Below, piece after piece: positions 28,955 to 37,764 of a DNA stretch of 64,000 nucleotides. The stretch spans positions 59,554 to 123,553 of the forward strand of contig NZ_JANIBJ010000008.1 in NCBI RefSeq assembly GCF_024505185.1, read 5' to 3'. Both the position numbers and the translations under genes were made by a program. Positions within the stretch are counted from its first letter, which is position 1; every line of letters begins with the position of its first letter. The notes under the pieces are model-generated. The model did no database searches, was not told where the DNA came from, and saw nothing but the letters and a program-made list of their open reading frames with translations. Origin of the DNA: Methylomonas subterranea. GTDB taxonomy: Bacteria; Pseudomonadota; Gammaproteobacteria; Methylococcales; Methylomonadaceae.

Positions 28955-29395
28955 TCAAGCCAGTAGAAACAGGAGCCCGCTGACCACCAGCAGCAACTGA
29001 AAAAAAATGAATTTGGTTTTTTGCCAGACGCTGGAACCGAGCCAAGCCGACAGCAGGCGGAATTTGATTTGCCACACCAACGCCAGCCAACGGGCCTTCA
29101 GGCTATGAATCAGATGCGGCAATTGTCGCAGGAAAGCCGCGAACAATACGATTGCCAGCAGCCAGGAGAAGTAAAACACTGTCATTTGGGCATAATACTT
29201 CTGCATGTCCAGGCCATGTACCAGGGCTTCTTCCAACAGAAAAGACGCGGCTTCGTAAAGAATATGCAGAATAAAGACGAACTTGTGCCAGAGTAATTCC
29301 GGAAACAGCAGGCATAGGCCTAGCGCGCCGATGACGAGGATTTTTTTGATCCGCTGGTAAGTCAGGCTTGCCGGTCTCGGTGCGGTTCCCGTCAT
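28955..29395 (-). CDS. Small polytopic membrane protein in efflux-like operon, unknown
   Basis: A 146-residue protein with about four hydrophobic segments (roughly residues 17-37, 41-57, 70-92 and 122-145) joined by basic loops, including LIHSLKARWLALVWQIKFRL. I do not recognise a family. Its ATG overlaps the stop of the TolC-family gene as ATGA, so it is translated with the transport operon and is probably a partner of that complex rather than an independent protein. It is the last gene of the four-gene overlap chain. Confidence 0.7.
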   Translation of the reverse strand: MTGTAPRPASLTYQRIKKILVIGALGLCLLFPELLWHKFVFILHILYEAASFLLEEALVHGLDMQKYYAQMTVFYFSWLLAIVLFAAFLRQLPHLIHSLKARWLALVWQIKFRLLSAWLGSSVWQKTKFIFFQLLLVVSGLLFLLA

Positions 29396-30942
29396 GGCGA
29401 TGTCTCCTGTTCGCCGTAACCCTGTTGTGTCGGATCGATCGGCGCGCCCAGGGCGGCCTGATAATCGGCATGGGCCTTAAACAGATTGGCTTGCGCTTCG
29501 GCTGCCATCAATGCGGCATCGCCTTGGGCGATTTCCCGCAAATTCACAAACAGCAGGGTGCTGTCGCCCAAGTCAAAGCGGCTCTGCTCGCCCTCTTCCA
29601 GTTGGCGGGCCGCTTGCCATTGCTGTTTGCTGAGCTGTACCCGCTGTCTGGCGGCTTGTATGGCCGATAGCACGTCCCTGATTTCGTTGTTGATCCGGTC
29701 CTCGAGCAATTGCCGGTCCCATTTCAGGCGTTGCAAATTGGCGGCGGCCGCTTGCGCCCGTCCGCCGGCCACCCTTTGTTGCAGGGGAATATCCACATTC
29801 AGGCCCAGATACAACTCATCCCGATTGATCTTTTGGCTGCTGTAACCCAGGTCCTTGGCGCCCATCACCGAAAAGTCCACACCGGGCGCGCGTTGATTTT
29901 CCTGCAGGGCCAGTTCGGTTTCGGTTTGTTGTTTTTGCGCTAGTAGGCGTTTCAACTCCGGCCGCTGGCCTTGCGCCGCCAGCATGGCTTGTTCCGGGGC
30001 TATGTCGAGCGCGGGTTCGTTGGCGGGGAAATCGGCGGGCAGCAATTCCCGGTCGGGCAGTTGCGGGTTGCCGTCGCCGTCGCGCCAATACAGGGACAGC
30101 TGAATGGCGCTTTGCTCCAGCAGGCGTTGCGCGGCAACCCGCCGCTCCCGCCGTTCCAAAATGGCGCGTTGATTGTCCAGGACTTCGATGTCGGCAATGT
30201 CGCCGGCGGCGGCTCGCGCGCGTATGCCGGCATCGCGTTGTTCGGCGATTTGCAGCAGACGCTCGGCCACCCGCAAGCGTTGGCCGGCCATTACCCAATC
30301 CCAATAGCGCTGGCTGGCCAGCCGGCGCACGTCCAACAGGGCTTGGTCGTATTCGTGGCTGGCGATCAGTTTGCCTAGTTCCGCCTGTTGCAATCTAGCG
30401 CGGCGGCTGTCGATTTCCCGGTTGCGCCATAAGGGAATGTTTACCCCCAGCCGGACTTCGCCGTCCTCGGCTGTTTGGCTTTTCCCTTCGTAAACCGGAT
30501 AATCTCCGCTGCCTCGCCGCCAGCCGCCGAAAAATGTCGTGCCCCACAGGGCGGTGGGCTGCTCGATGACGACGTCGTTTTGAGTGTTTTCGTAAATGCC
30601 GGCCACCGACCAGCGGTTTTGGGATTTCAGTACTGTATCGAAACCGCCTTCGGCGGTTTGAAATTCGCCCTCGGCAATTTGTTTGCGTTGTTCCGTGGAC
30701 ATCAAGCCGGGAAAGGCCCTTAGCGCCGCCGCCTGCACCTCTTCCAAGGATAAGGGCTCGACGGGCGGGTCCGCGGCCCACAAGGCCGGACAGCAGATTA
30801 GCAATAACAGGCCAAGGGCATGCTTATTAAGCCGGCCCGTCACAATCTTTTGCTCCGCGTCCGCCGAGGGGCGCTGCCTATCTGGCTTCGATAAGCCGAT
30901 ACCGAACCGAATAAGCGCATTCAACGGGGCTGAGTCAATCAT
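29392..30942 (-). CDS. TolC-family outer membrane factor
   Basis: Outer-membrane channel component of a tripartite exporter. The protein has a signal peptide (LNKHALGLLLLICCPALWA) and two homologous long helical-hairpin halves. The halves include YWDWVMAGQRLRVAERLL, YLGLNVDIPLQQRVAGG and RINNEIRDVLSAIQAARQRV. The longest start (ATG 30942) overlaps the HlyD gene by 8 bases but places about 34 residues before the signal peptide. A GTG at 30843 preceded by GGAG would give a normal N-terminus, so the true start may be there. It lies between HlyD and the small membrane protein genes, overlapping both. Confidence 0.85.
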   Translation of the reverse strand: MIDSAPLNALIRFGIGLSKPDRQRPSADAEQKIVTGRLNKHALGLLLLICCPALWAADPPVEPLSLEEVQAAALRAFPGLMSTEQRKQIAEGEFQTAEGGFDTVLKSQNRWSVAGIYENTQNDVVIEQPTALWGTTFFGGWRRGSGDYPVYEGKSQTAEDGEVRLGVNIPLWRNREIDSRRARLQQAELGKLIASHEYDQALLDVRRLASQRYWDWVMAGQRLRVAERLLQIAEQRDAGIRARAAAGDIADIEVLDNQRAILERRERRVAAQRLLEQSAIQLSLYWRDGDGNPQLPDRELLPADFPANEPALDIAPEQAMLAAQGQRPELKRLLAQKQQTETELALQENQRAPGVDFSVMGAKDLGYSSQKINRDELYLGLNVDIPLQQRVAGGRAQAAAANLQRLKWDRQLLEDRINNEIRDVLSAIQAARQRVQLSKQQWQAARQLEEGEQSRFDLGDSTLLFVNLREIAQGDAALMAAEAQANLFKAHADYQAALGAPIDPTQQGYGEQETSP

Positions 30943-32299
30943 AGCTCTTCTTCTCGTCGCTCCCGGCGGATTTGCCGGCGTCCTTGGCTTGCTTGGTCAA
31001 TTCCGGTTCCGGTAAAACCAGCGGTGGAAAGCCGTTAAAGATACGCCAGAGTTCGTAGCCCAGCGTGACCCGTCCCAGCAGTACCCAGCCGTTGACGCGC
31101 ACCCCTTGCCTTAGAAAACGCGGATCGGGCCAGGGCAGGTCGTTCGGGTCGGGCTTGATCAAAATGCGGAAATGCCCTTGGCCATCGTCGCTGGCATCGA
31201 TCAAACTCACCTGGCCGCCGAACGAACCGACGGAAAACTCCGGCCAGCCGCCGAACTGAATGGCGGGATAGCCTTCGAACTGCAAGCGGCTGTGGCTGCC
31301 GGTGACGATCAAGGGTAAATCGTTGCCGTCCATCCAGAGTTCAACCGCGCGTTCCGCGGTGTCGGGTATCAAAATGGCGACGGCCTGGCCGGCTTTGAGC
31401 AACTCGGCGCCGGGATTGACCAACAGGCGCATGATGGTGCCGTCCTGCGGTGCGACTATGGTTTGGGTTTGCTGGCGGGCCAAGCGGGTTTCCAGTTTTA
31501 ATAAATCCGCGCGCAGATAATTCTGGTCCTCGATGGCTTTATTCAAATCGGCGCGGACTTTTTCGATGGAGGAGGTGGTATCGGCCGCCAGTTTTCGCAA
31601 ATCGGCGTTCAGGGCTTGAATTTCGCTGTCGGCCGCTTGCAACGCGGCCTTGGCTCTAAGGGATTCGGCGCTACGTTGGGCGATTTCCAACTGGGCCAGT
31701 TCCAGCGTGCGTTGCGATGAAAGGCCTTTTTCCCGCAATTGTGCTTGCCGGTTCAAATTCAAATCGGCGGTTTTTTGGGCGGCTTGGGCGGCATCCAGGC
31801 TTTGCGCGGCCGCGCTGCGCCGCTGTCCGGCCATGGCGATGCGCGATTCCGCCGCCGCCAGTGCTTGCGGACGCGCCTCTTCGGCCATGCGCAGTTGAGT
31901 GCGGAAAGTCTCCACCCTATCGTCGATAGCCGTTTTCCGGCCCAGCAGGGCTTGGCGCTCGGCTTCCAACCGCTGTAGCAGCAAGGGGTCGTTGTCCAGC
32001 AGCTCCAGCACGACGTCGCCCTGCTTGACCTTGCCGCCTTCCTTGACCAGCCAGCGGCTGACTCGGCCGTCCACCGGCGCGGCAATGACCTGCTGGCGTT
32101 CCGCCGGCGCGTAGGCAACGACGCGACCGACGCCGCGCACGTTTTGTTGCCAGGGGGTCAATGCCAGAAATATCAACATGACCAGAAAAATATAAAGCAA
32201 GGACCTGGCCAGCCGGCCGGCCAGCGGAATGGCCCTGGCGTAGGGAAAGTCGGTTTTGATCTGACTAAGAAAATGGCTGAGTTCTTCGTCGTGCGTCAT
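30935..32299 (-). CDS. HlyD-family membrane fusion protein
   Basis: Periplasmic adaptor of a tripartite or type I secretion-like system. The 454-residue protein has a cytoplasmic N-terminus and one membrane anchor (about residues 31-48, LARSLLYIFLVMLIFLAL). A split biotinyl-lipoyl domain (VIAAPVDGRVSRWLVKEG and IVAPQDGTIMRLLVNPG) brackets a long alpha-hairpin of about 190 residues rich in Ala, Gln, Arg and Glu. A beta-barrel domain ends near GWVLLGRVTLGYELWRIF. The start overlaps the ABC gene by 4 bases and the stop overlaps the TolC gene, so the three form one translationally coupled complex. Confidence 0.9.
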   Translation of the reverse strand: MTHDEELSHFLSQIKTDFPYARAIPLAGRLARSLLYIFLVMLIFLALTPWQQNVRGVGRVVAYAPAERQQVIAAPVDGRVSRWLVKEGGKVKQGDVVLELLDNDPLLLQRLEAERQALLGRKTAIDDRVETFRTQLRMAEEARPQALAAAESRIAMAGQRRSAAAQSLDAAQAAQKTADLNLNRQAQLREKGLSSQRTLELAQLEIAQRSAESLRAKAALQAADSEIQALNADLRKLAADTTSSIEKVRADLNKAIEDQNYLRADLLKLETRLARQQTQTIVAPQDGTIMRLLVNPGAELLKAGQAVAILIPDTAERAVELWMDGNDLPLIVTGSHSRLQFEGYPAIQFGGWPEFSVGSFGGQVSLIDASDDGQGHFRILIKPDPNDLPWPDPRFLRQGVRVNGWVLLGRVTLGYELWRIFNGFPPLVLPEPELTKQAKDAGKSAGSDEKKSYD

Positions 32300-33963
32300 A
32301 GGGCTTCGGTGGATGGAGTGATTTCAACGATCATGCCGTTCTCCAGGCTGATATGACGGGAACAGGCGTTAATTACCGCCGGTATGCGGCTGGCGACGAT
32401 CAGGGTCCAGGGGGCGTCTTTTGCCGTCAGATGGGTCAGCATGCTATCCAGCAGCGCGGGATCGGTGCAATCCAGCACATGATCCAGCAACAACAAGCGG
32501 GGTCTGCGCAATAAAATGCGCGCCAGTGTCAGGCGCAGGCATTGTTCCTGACTGAGCGGGCTGCCGTGCTGGTTCAGGACGGTGTTCAGGCGCTCCGGCA
32601 AGGCGGCAATCGTCTCGAGCAGGCCCACCCGGCCCAGTACCTCTCTGACGGTATTCAGGTCGTGATCCCGTCCCAGGCAGACATTGTCGGCAATACTCAT
32701 TGCCATGATCTCGGGGCAGCGCACCAGGGCAATGTCGTCGCGCAATTGTCTGAGATTCAGGTCGCGCATGTCCTGGCGGTCCAGATTGACATAACCCTTG
32801 ACCGGGGCGCGTAAACCGAACAGTACATCCAGCAGGCTGCCATGTTCGGCGCCGGCGCCGATTGCCACGCTGTCGCCCGGGGTTATGTGTAATTCGATGT
32901 TTTTCAACAGATCCAGTTGCGGGCCTTGCGGCAAGGCGACGTGGTGCAGGTCGACCTGCATGGGTGCCGCCAGGTCGGCCGGCGCGCCGCCCTTTTCCCT
33001 GCCCTGCGGTAAGTCCAGCAGGTGGCCGATTTTATCCAGGCTGGTCAACAATTCGTAAAAGTTATCCAGGGTTTTGCCCAGGCGGGTGAGGCCGTAAATC
33101 ATGGCGCTGACCACCAGTTCCGCCGCGATCAATTGGCCGAGGCTGAGCTGGCGATCGATCACCATCCAACCGCCAAGCCCCAGCAACAGCGTATTGGCCA
33201 CGGCATGCAATGCCAGCGCGCTGATGTTTTGCCGGGACAGAATGCGGAAGTGGCGGGCGCAGGCGGTCAAGTAATCGGAGGCTATGCGTTCGGTTTGCCG
33301 GCTGAAAAAAGCCTGTTCCCCGGCGGCTTTGCCTAGAATGGGGTTGGCGGCAATGTTTTCCAGCCAGGCGGCGGCGGCATATTTGGCCTTGGATTGTTCG
33401 ATGGCCGTATCGACCCCGTGCTTGCCCATGATGAACAGGATAATCCCCAGCATCACGATCAGAAACAAATCGAAAGCCAGCAGAATCGGATGATAGAAGG
33501 CCAGCAAGGTCATGCCGATCAGGGTCTGCAAGACATAGCCCAGGGTTTCCAACATCAGCACGGCGGCGGTTTTCTGCAAGGTGACGACGTCGAAGAAACG
33601 GTTGCTCAGCTCGGGCAGATATTCCCGGTCGCGCACGGCAAAGTCCGCCTGCTGCAGACGTTGCGCGGCCGCGCCGAACAGGCGCACGAACAGGCGGCGC
33701 TGCAGCATTTCCACCACGTAAAATTGCCAGGCCGACAATGTGTTGCTGAAGCTTACCAGCACCAACAGAATCAGAGTGAGCACGATCAGGGGTTGGAACA
33801 GCGCGCCGAAGGCGATGGTGTTGACGAGGGCTTGTACCGCGATCGGCGTGGCCAAGGACATTAGGCCTATCCCCATGCCGTAAATGATCAGGGTGGTAAC
33901 GTCCTCGCGCTCAATTTGAGCCAGTTGTTGCAAGCGGCGTAACGGTGAGATGCTGCCAGACAT
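32296..33963 (-). CDS. ABC-exporter-like protein with degenerate ATPase domain
   Basis: A 555-residue half-transporter with a six-helix exporter membrane domain (about 20-290) and a C-terminal nucleotide-binding fold. The fold is collinear with real NBDs but every catalytic motif is altered. Walker A is GAGAEHGS (369-376), with no Lys. The Q-loop Gln is Cys416. The signature is LSQEQ (470-474). Walker B is LLLLDH, with the catalytic Glu replaced by His495. The switch His is Ser525. The frame is intact and the rest of the domain is conserved, so this is not recent decay. It heads the operon with HlyD and TolC. No C39 peptidase domain is present. Confidence 0.85.
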   Translation of the reverse strand: MSGSISPLRRLQQLAQIEREDVTTLIIYGMGIGLMSLATPIAVQALVNTIAFGALFQPLIVLTLILLVLVSFSNTLSAWQFYVVEMLQRRLFVRLFGAAAQRLQQADFAVRDREYLPELSNRFFDVVTLQKTAAVLMLETLGYVLQTLIGMTLLAFYHPILLAFDLFLIVMLGIILFIMGKHGVDTAIEQSKAKYAAAAWLENIAANPILGKAAGEQAFFSRQTERIASDYLTACARHFRILSRQNISALALHAVANTLLLGLGGWMVIDRQLSLGQLIAAELVVSAMIYGLTRLGKTLDNFYELLTSLDKIGHLLDLPQGREKGGAPADLAAPMQVDLHHVALPQGPQLDLLKNIELHITPGDSVAIGAGAEHGSLLDVLFGLRAPVKGYVNLDRQDMRDLNLRQLRDDIALVRCPEIMAMSIADNVCLGRDHDLNTVREVLGRVGLLETIAALPERLNTVLNQHGSPLSQEQCLRLTLARILLRRPRLLLLDHVLDCTDPALLDSMLTHLTAKDAPWTLIVASRIPAVINACSRHISLENGMIVEITPSTEAL

Positions 33964-34129
33964 TAAACTTCTCTCCTGAAATTGTCCATGTTTAACGTTG
34001 CGTTGCGATTCGCTTTAAAAGCCAAGGCTCCCCCTTCCGGAGTTTCCCGTAAAAGCCGAAACAGTCCCTTCTCCCTCGGGGAGAAGGTTACTCTGAAAGT
34101 AAAAAATCGAGCGGGTACGGTTGCTTATC

Positions 34130-34195
34130 GGACAGGCGTCGGCAGCAAGGATGCTGCCGTCGAGCCTACACGGACGTATTTACGGCGTCCTGTCC
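34130..34195. repeat. REP-like palindrome
   Basis: GGACAGG (34130-34136) pairs with CCTGTCC (34189-34195), and inside lies a second hairpin, GGCAGCA (34141-34147) with TGCTGCC (34152-34158). The nested structure is typical of a REP-like unit. Confidence 0.6.
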
Positions 34196-34223
34196 GGCGA
34201 GGAACCGTGCCCAGCTGCACTAC

Positions 34224-34241
34224 TTTCATTTGCCGGGGCGA
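34224..34241 (+). repeat. 18-bp dispersed repeat, copy 2
   Basis: Identical to 27297-27314. The similarity with copy 3 extends to about 40 bases, through CACCTGTTTCAT/CGCCGGTTTCAT-type sequence, so copies 2 and 3 form an imperfect direct repeat that flanks the hairpin at 34278-34338. Confidence 0.75.
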
Positions 34242-34277
34242 TGCGCCGGTTTCATGAACGTTACTATGAAAGTCATG

Positions 34278-34338
34278 GTAGGAGCGAGGCACAGTCGCGA
34301 TGATGGCCTTGCGAATCGCGACTGTGCGTCGCTCCTAC
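34278..34338. repeat. Long inverted repeat (GTAGGAGCGA type)
   Basis: Two 24-base arms, starting GTAGGAGCGAGGCACAG and ending CTGTGCGTCGCTCCTAC, pair with a single mismatch around a 13-base loop. GTAGGAGCGA-type hairpins are a common REP class in gammaproteobacteria. Confidence 0.85.
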
Positions 34339-34347
34339 GGTACTGCC

Positions 34348-34365
34348 TTTCATTTGCCGGGGCGA
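34348..34365 (+). repeat. 18-bp dispersed repeat, copy 3
   Basis: Third identical copy of TTTCATTTGCCGGGGCGA. Copies 2 and 3 flank the long inverted repeat, as if the hairpin had been inserted or amplified between them. Confidence 0.75.
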
Positions 34366-34573
34366 TACACCTGTTTCATAATCGTTAGGATGAGGGTATA
34401 TAAAACAATGGCATATTAATTTTATCCCCCCTCACTCCCCAACCCTCCCGCGGGGAGAGGGAGCTCTTACGACACCCTCCGAAGGAAGAGGGGGTGGCCC
34501 ACCACCTCCGGATGACAGAGGGTGCAAAGGCGTTAGCCGAATTCAGGGCGGGCAACTGGTAAGTCCGCCCTCG

Positions 34574-37378
34574 CTAGCCGGTATTGCGCATGCCCGCCGC
34601 GATGGCGTTGATGGTGCGCAACAGCGGTTTCATCCAGATACTTTGGCTGTTCTCGTTCTCGCTGTCCTGATTCAGCGCTCTGAGCAGCCCGGCCTGCATG
34701 TAGTTCAGCGGGCCGAGATAATCGTTGCGCCGGCGCAGCGAAGCAGCCAGTTCGGGGTTTTCGGCCAGCAAATGTTCGCATTCGGCGATTTCCAGAATCC
34801 AGTCCACGCAACGGCGATATTCGGCTGCGATCATACTATGTATGCTTTTGCCGATGGCCGGGTCGCTGCAAAGTTTACTGTATTCTTCCGATATGGCCAT
34901 GTCGGACTTGCTGAGGGCCATCTGCGCATTGCCGAGCAGGTTACGGAAGAAAGGCCAGTCTTTATACAGCCGCCGCAAGCTGTTCAGGCGTTCCGGGTTG
35001 CCGGCGCAATAATTTTCCAGGCTGGAACCGATGCCGTACCAGGCCGGAAAGGTCTGCCGCGATTGCGCCCAGGCGAATACCCAGGCAATGGCTCTGACCG
35101 AATATTTCGATCTGTCCTGTTTTTTGCGGTGCGAAGGCCGCGAGCCGATATTGAGTTGGCCGATCTCCTGCACCGGTGTGGCTTCGTAAAAATAATCCAG
35201 AAAGCCGGGTGTGTGTTCGGTCAGTTGCCGATAGCTGCGTTCGCCCAATTGCGCCAGTTCGCTCATCACCGCCAAGTTGTCGGCATGATCCGGTTCCACG
35301 GCTTGCACCAAGCTGGAGCTGGCTTTCATCAGGCCGGTGATGCCCATGGTCAGTTCGTAAACCGCGGTTTCCATGTTGTTGTATCGGTAAAACAGCACTT
35401 CGCCCTGTTCGGTGAATTTGATCTGGCCGCGCACGGTGGCCGGCGGTTGGGCCAGGATGGCTTCGTGGGTCGGACCGCCGCCGCGGCCTATGGTTCCGCC
35501 CCGGCCATGAAACAGCCGGCAGGGTATGCCTTGGTCGTCGGAAATCGCCATTACCTGTTGCTGCGCCCGGTATAAACCCCAGGCCGAGGCCAGAATGCCG
35601 CCGTCCTTGCAGGAATCCGAATAACCCAGCATCACTTCCTGCCGCAGGCCGGAAACTTCCAGCAAGGCGCGGTAAACCGGTTGCGCCAGCAGGCCGCGCA
35701 ATACGCTGTCGATGTGGTTGAGATCGTCTATGGTTTCGAACAGCGGGCTGACGCCGATGTGGCAATACCACTGACCGCTGATCCGGCCCGCCAAGCCGTT
35801 TTGTGCCGCCAGTAGCAACACTTCCATGATGTGGCTGGCCGAATGGGTCATGGAAATCACGTAACGGCTGAAGCAGTCGTGGCCGATTTCTCTGCGCATC
35901 TGCGCCATGACCTGAAATACTTCCAAGGTCTCCAGGGTGTTGGCGCTCAGGCCGCTGGCGTCATAGCCCAGCCCGCCGGCGATGGCGATGGCTTCGCTCA
36001 ACACTTGCAGACGTCGGGCTTCCTCCAGACTCAAGTAATCGATGCCCAGGGCCGCCGACAAGATTTCCGCCACCGCCTGACTGTGGCGGGTGGACTCCTG
36101 CCTAACGTCCAGTTGCATCAAGTGAAAGCCGTAAACTTCCACCAGGCGGATCAAATCCTGCAGATCCCGGTCGGCAATCACCCGGTCGCCGTGGCTGATC
36201 AGCGAATCACGGATCAATTGCAAATCGGCTTGAAAGCTTTGGATGGTGTTATAGGCCGCCGCGTCGGACTGGCTGCTGTCGCCCAAAATGCGTTGTTCTA
36301 TCAATTCCAGCCGGCGATGCATGCGGAATTTCATCAATGCCAGTTTGTGCCGGTAGGGTTCCTGCAGGCAGCCGCGTTCCGCGATGACGGCGCTGTCGCC
36401 CAGCAATTCGCGGTCCTGGCTCAGGCTGTCTAAAAACGCCGCGGTGGGCTGGCACATGCCCAGCGAGAACGACAGCTGATCCTTCAAAATGTCGATGCGG
36501 CGTAGATATTCCTGCGTGATGGTGCGGGCTTGCAGGCGCAGGGCCAGTGCCGTGGTGTAGGGTTTGACATTGGGGTTGCCGTCGCGGTCGCCGCCTATCC
36601 AGGAGCCGAAGTTCAAAAAACCGGGAATGCGCACCTTGCCGGCTTCCTCCGCGCCGTAGACGTCGACCAAGGCGCGGTGAAAGTTGCGATAGACTTGGGC
36701 GGTGGCTTCGAACAGGGACAGGGGAAAGTAGAACAGGCCGGAGTCGATTTCATCGATCACGCCCATGCTGCGGGTCCGCACTTCATCGGTTTTCCACAGC
36801 AATTGGATCTGGCTTTGCAGGCGTTCCAGCGCTTCCTCGCGAAAATAACCCTTGATGCCGGTGTTTTGCAGTTTTTCGTTGCTGACAAAGACGTTACGCA
36901 GGGCCCCGCGCACCGAGCGGCGCTTGGCTTCGGTGGGGTGCGCGGTCATGACCGGCAGATAGTGCAAGTCGTCCAGCAAGGGTTGCAGTTGTTCGGCACC
37001 GATGCCGGCGGTCTTGAAACCCAGCAAGGTGTCGTGAAACGAGCCGCGCCAGTAATGTTTGTGTTTTTCGATTTGACGGCGGCGTTGCTGTAGCTGAGTG
37101 GATTCCTCGGCGATGTTCAGCAAACTGAAATACAGGCTGAAGGCCCGAATCACTTCGCTGAGGGTGTCCGCCGAAAGTCCCTGCAGCAGTTTGTGCAGTT
37201 GCTGGCGGCGGGTGGGGTTGCCGTCGCGTTGCAGGCCGGTGAATTGCTGTTGCAATTGTTCCACGATGGCGGCCGCTTGCGGGTCGGCCTGCTGCTGCAA
37301 CACTTCATCCAGCATGTCTTTCAGCAGTCGGACATTGCTGCGCAGGGTTTTGTCGTCGTATTCGGGAATGCGGGGCAT
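34574..37378 (-). CDS. ppc: Phosphoenolpyruvate carboxylase
   Basis: Carboxylates PEP with bicarbonate to oxaloacetate, an anaplerotic reaction. The 934-residue protein starts MPRIPEYDDKTLRSNVRLL. Catalytic motifs are intact: VMTAHPTEAKRRS with His147, and FHGRGGTIGRGGGPTH near residue 625. GYSDSCKDGG comes just before it, and the C-terminus is AAGMRNTG, the conserved inhibitor-site ending (xNTG). The ATG at 37378 was preferred to one 12 codons upstream because the family begins there. It is divergent from the P-type ATPase. Bicarbonate supply by the DAB/carbonic anhydrase/SulP locus at 55-64 kb could serve this enzyme. Confidence 0.96.
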   Translation of the reverse strand: MPRIPEYDDKTLRSNVRLLKDMLDEVLQQQADPQAAAIVEQLQQQFTGLQRDGNPTRRQQLHKLLQGLSADTLSEVIRAFSLYFSLLNIAEESTQLQQRRRQIEKHKHYWRGSFHDTLLGFKTAGIGAEQLQPLLDDLHYLPVMTAHPTEAKRRSVRGALRNVFVSNEKLQNTGIKGYFREEALERLQSQIQLLWKTDEVRTRSMGVIDEIDSGLFYFPLSLFEATAQVYRNFHRALVDVYGAEEAGKVRIPGFLNFGSWIGGDRDGNPNVKPYTTALALRLQARTITQEYLRRIDILKDQLSFSLGMCQPTAAFLDSLSQDRELLGDSAVIAERGCLQEPYRHKLALMKFRMHRRLELIEQRILGDSSQSDAAAYNTIQSFQADLQLIRDSLISHGDRVIADRDLQDLIRLVEVYGFHLMQLDVRQESTRHSQAVAEILSAALGIDYLSLEEARRLQVLSEAIAIAGGLGYDASGLSANTLETLEVFQVMAQMRREIGHDCFSRYVISMTHSASHIMEVLLLAAQNGLAGRISGQWYCHIGVSPLFETIDDLNHIDSVLRGLLAQPVYRALLEVSGLRQEVMLGYSDSCKDGGILASAWGLYRAQQQVMAISDDQGIPCRLFHGRGGTIGRGGGPTHEAILAQPPATVRGQIKFTEQGEVLFYRYNNMETAVYELTMGITGLMKASSSLVQAVEPDHADNLAVMSELAQLGERSYRQLTEHTPGFLDYFYEATPVQEIGQLNIGSRPSHRKKQDRSKYSVRAIAWVFAWAQSRQTFPAWYGIGSSLENYCAGNPERLNSLRRLYKDWPFFRNLLGNAQMALSKSDMAISEEYSKLCSDPAIGKSIHSMIAAEYRRCVDWILEIAECEHLLAENPELAASLRRRNDYLGPLNYMQAGLLRALNQDSENENSQSIWMKPLLRTINAIAAGMRNTG

Positions 37379-37764
37379 GATCTGATCTCGGTGGATTGAA
37401 CTCGGTAGATACATTACAGCAATGTCTAGCTATAGAAAAATAGAATATATAAATTTTAAACATAGAAATTTTCTATTTATTAGGTATGAATTTTTCCACC
37501 GATAAACTGCCGGGCATAGCGCCAAGCCATGAATGCCGTGGCGTCGGCGCGGTTTAGCCCGGCGGACGGTGTGCCGTGAAGACCTTGCGCGGGCTTGCTA
37601 GCCGCTGGTCGTTAGAGAAACTTTGTGGCAGGATGAATAAAGGGCCTGATTGCGGCACTTGGCGGCAATCGGTTCCGGTTTTACACTCAATAAAACATCT
37701 TTCATTTGAAAATCAATCGTTTGTTGGTTTTTGGGTTTCCGGCTTTAACGCCGAGGAGTAGGGT
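37379..37764. promoter_or_regulatory. ppc / P-type ATPase divergent intergenic region
   Basis: A 386-base gap with a very AT-rich tract (about 37425-37490), unlike its surroundings. The tract holds ATAGAAA and TTTCTAT inverted copies around 37463-37482. This is the likely ppc promoter and possible regulatory site. A 61-codon plus-strand frame at 37576 has no coding support. No RNA gene recognised. Confidence 0.4.

Larger units (their letters stand above)
33964..34573. repeat. Repeat-rich intergenic island
   Basis: This 610-base stretch between the ABC operon and ppc holds no supported gene. It contains several palindromes and direct repeats listed separately (34130-34195, 34224-34241, 34278-34338, 34348-34365). 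It also holds CTTCTCC-GGAGAAG-type and CCTCCCGCGGGGAGAGG-type hairpins near 34068-34086 and 34445-34462. Such clusters are typical of REP/BIME-like elements mobilised by RAYT-type transposases, none of which is encoded here. It includes the upstream region, and so probably the promoter, of the ABC operon. Confidence 0.7.

Noticed and set aside
33964..34573. CRISPR array
   Set aside because: The repeats here are few, unequal and palindromic, without regular spacers or cas genes.
34643..35575. 310-codon plus-strand frame opposite ppc
   Set aside because: Shadow of PEP carboxylase, whose catalytic motifs are on the minus strand.
37576..37761. 61-codon frame before the P-type ATPase
   Set aside because: No ribosome site or recognisable features; it lies in a control region.
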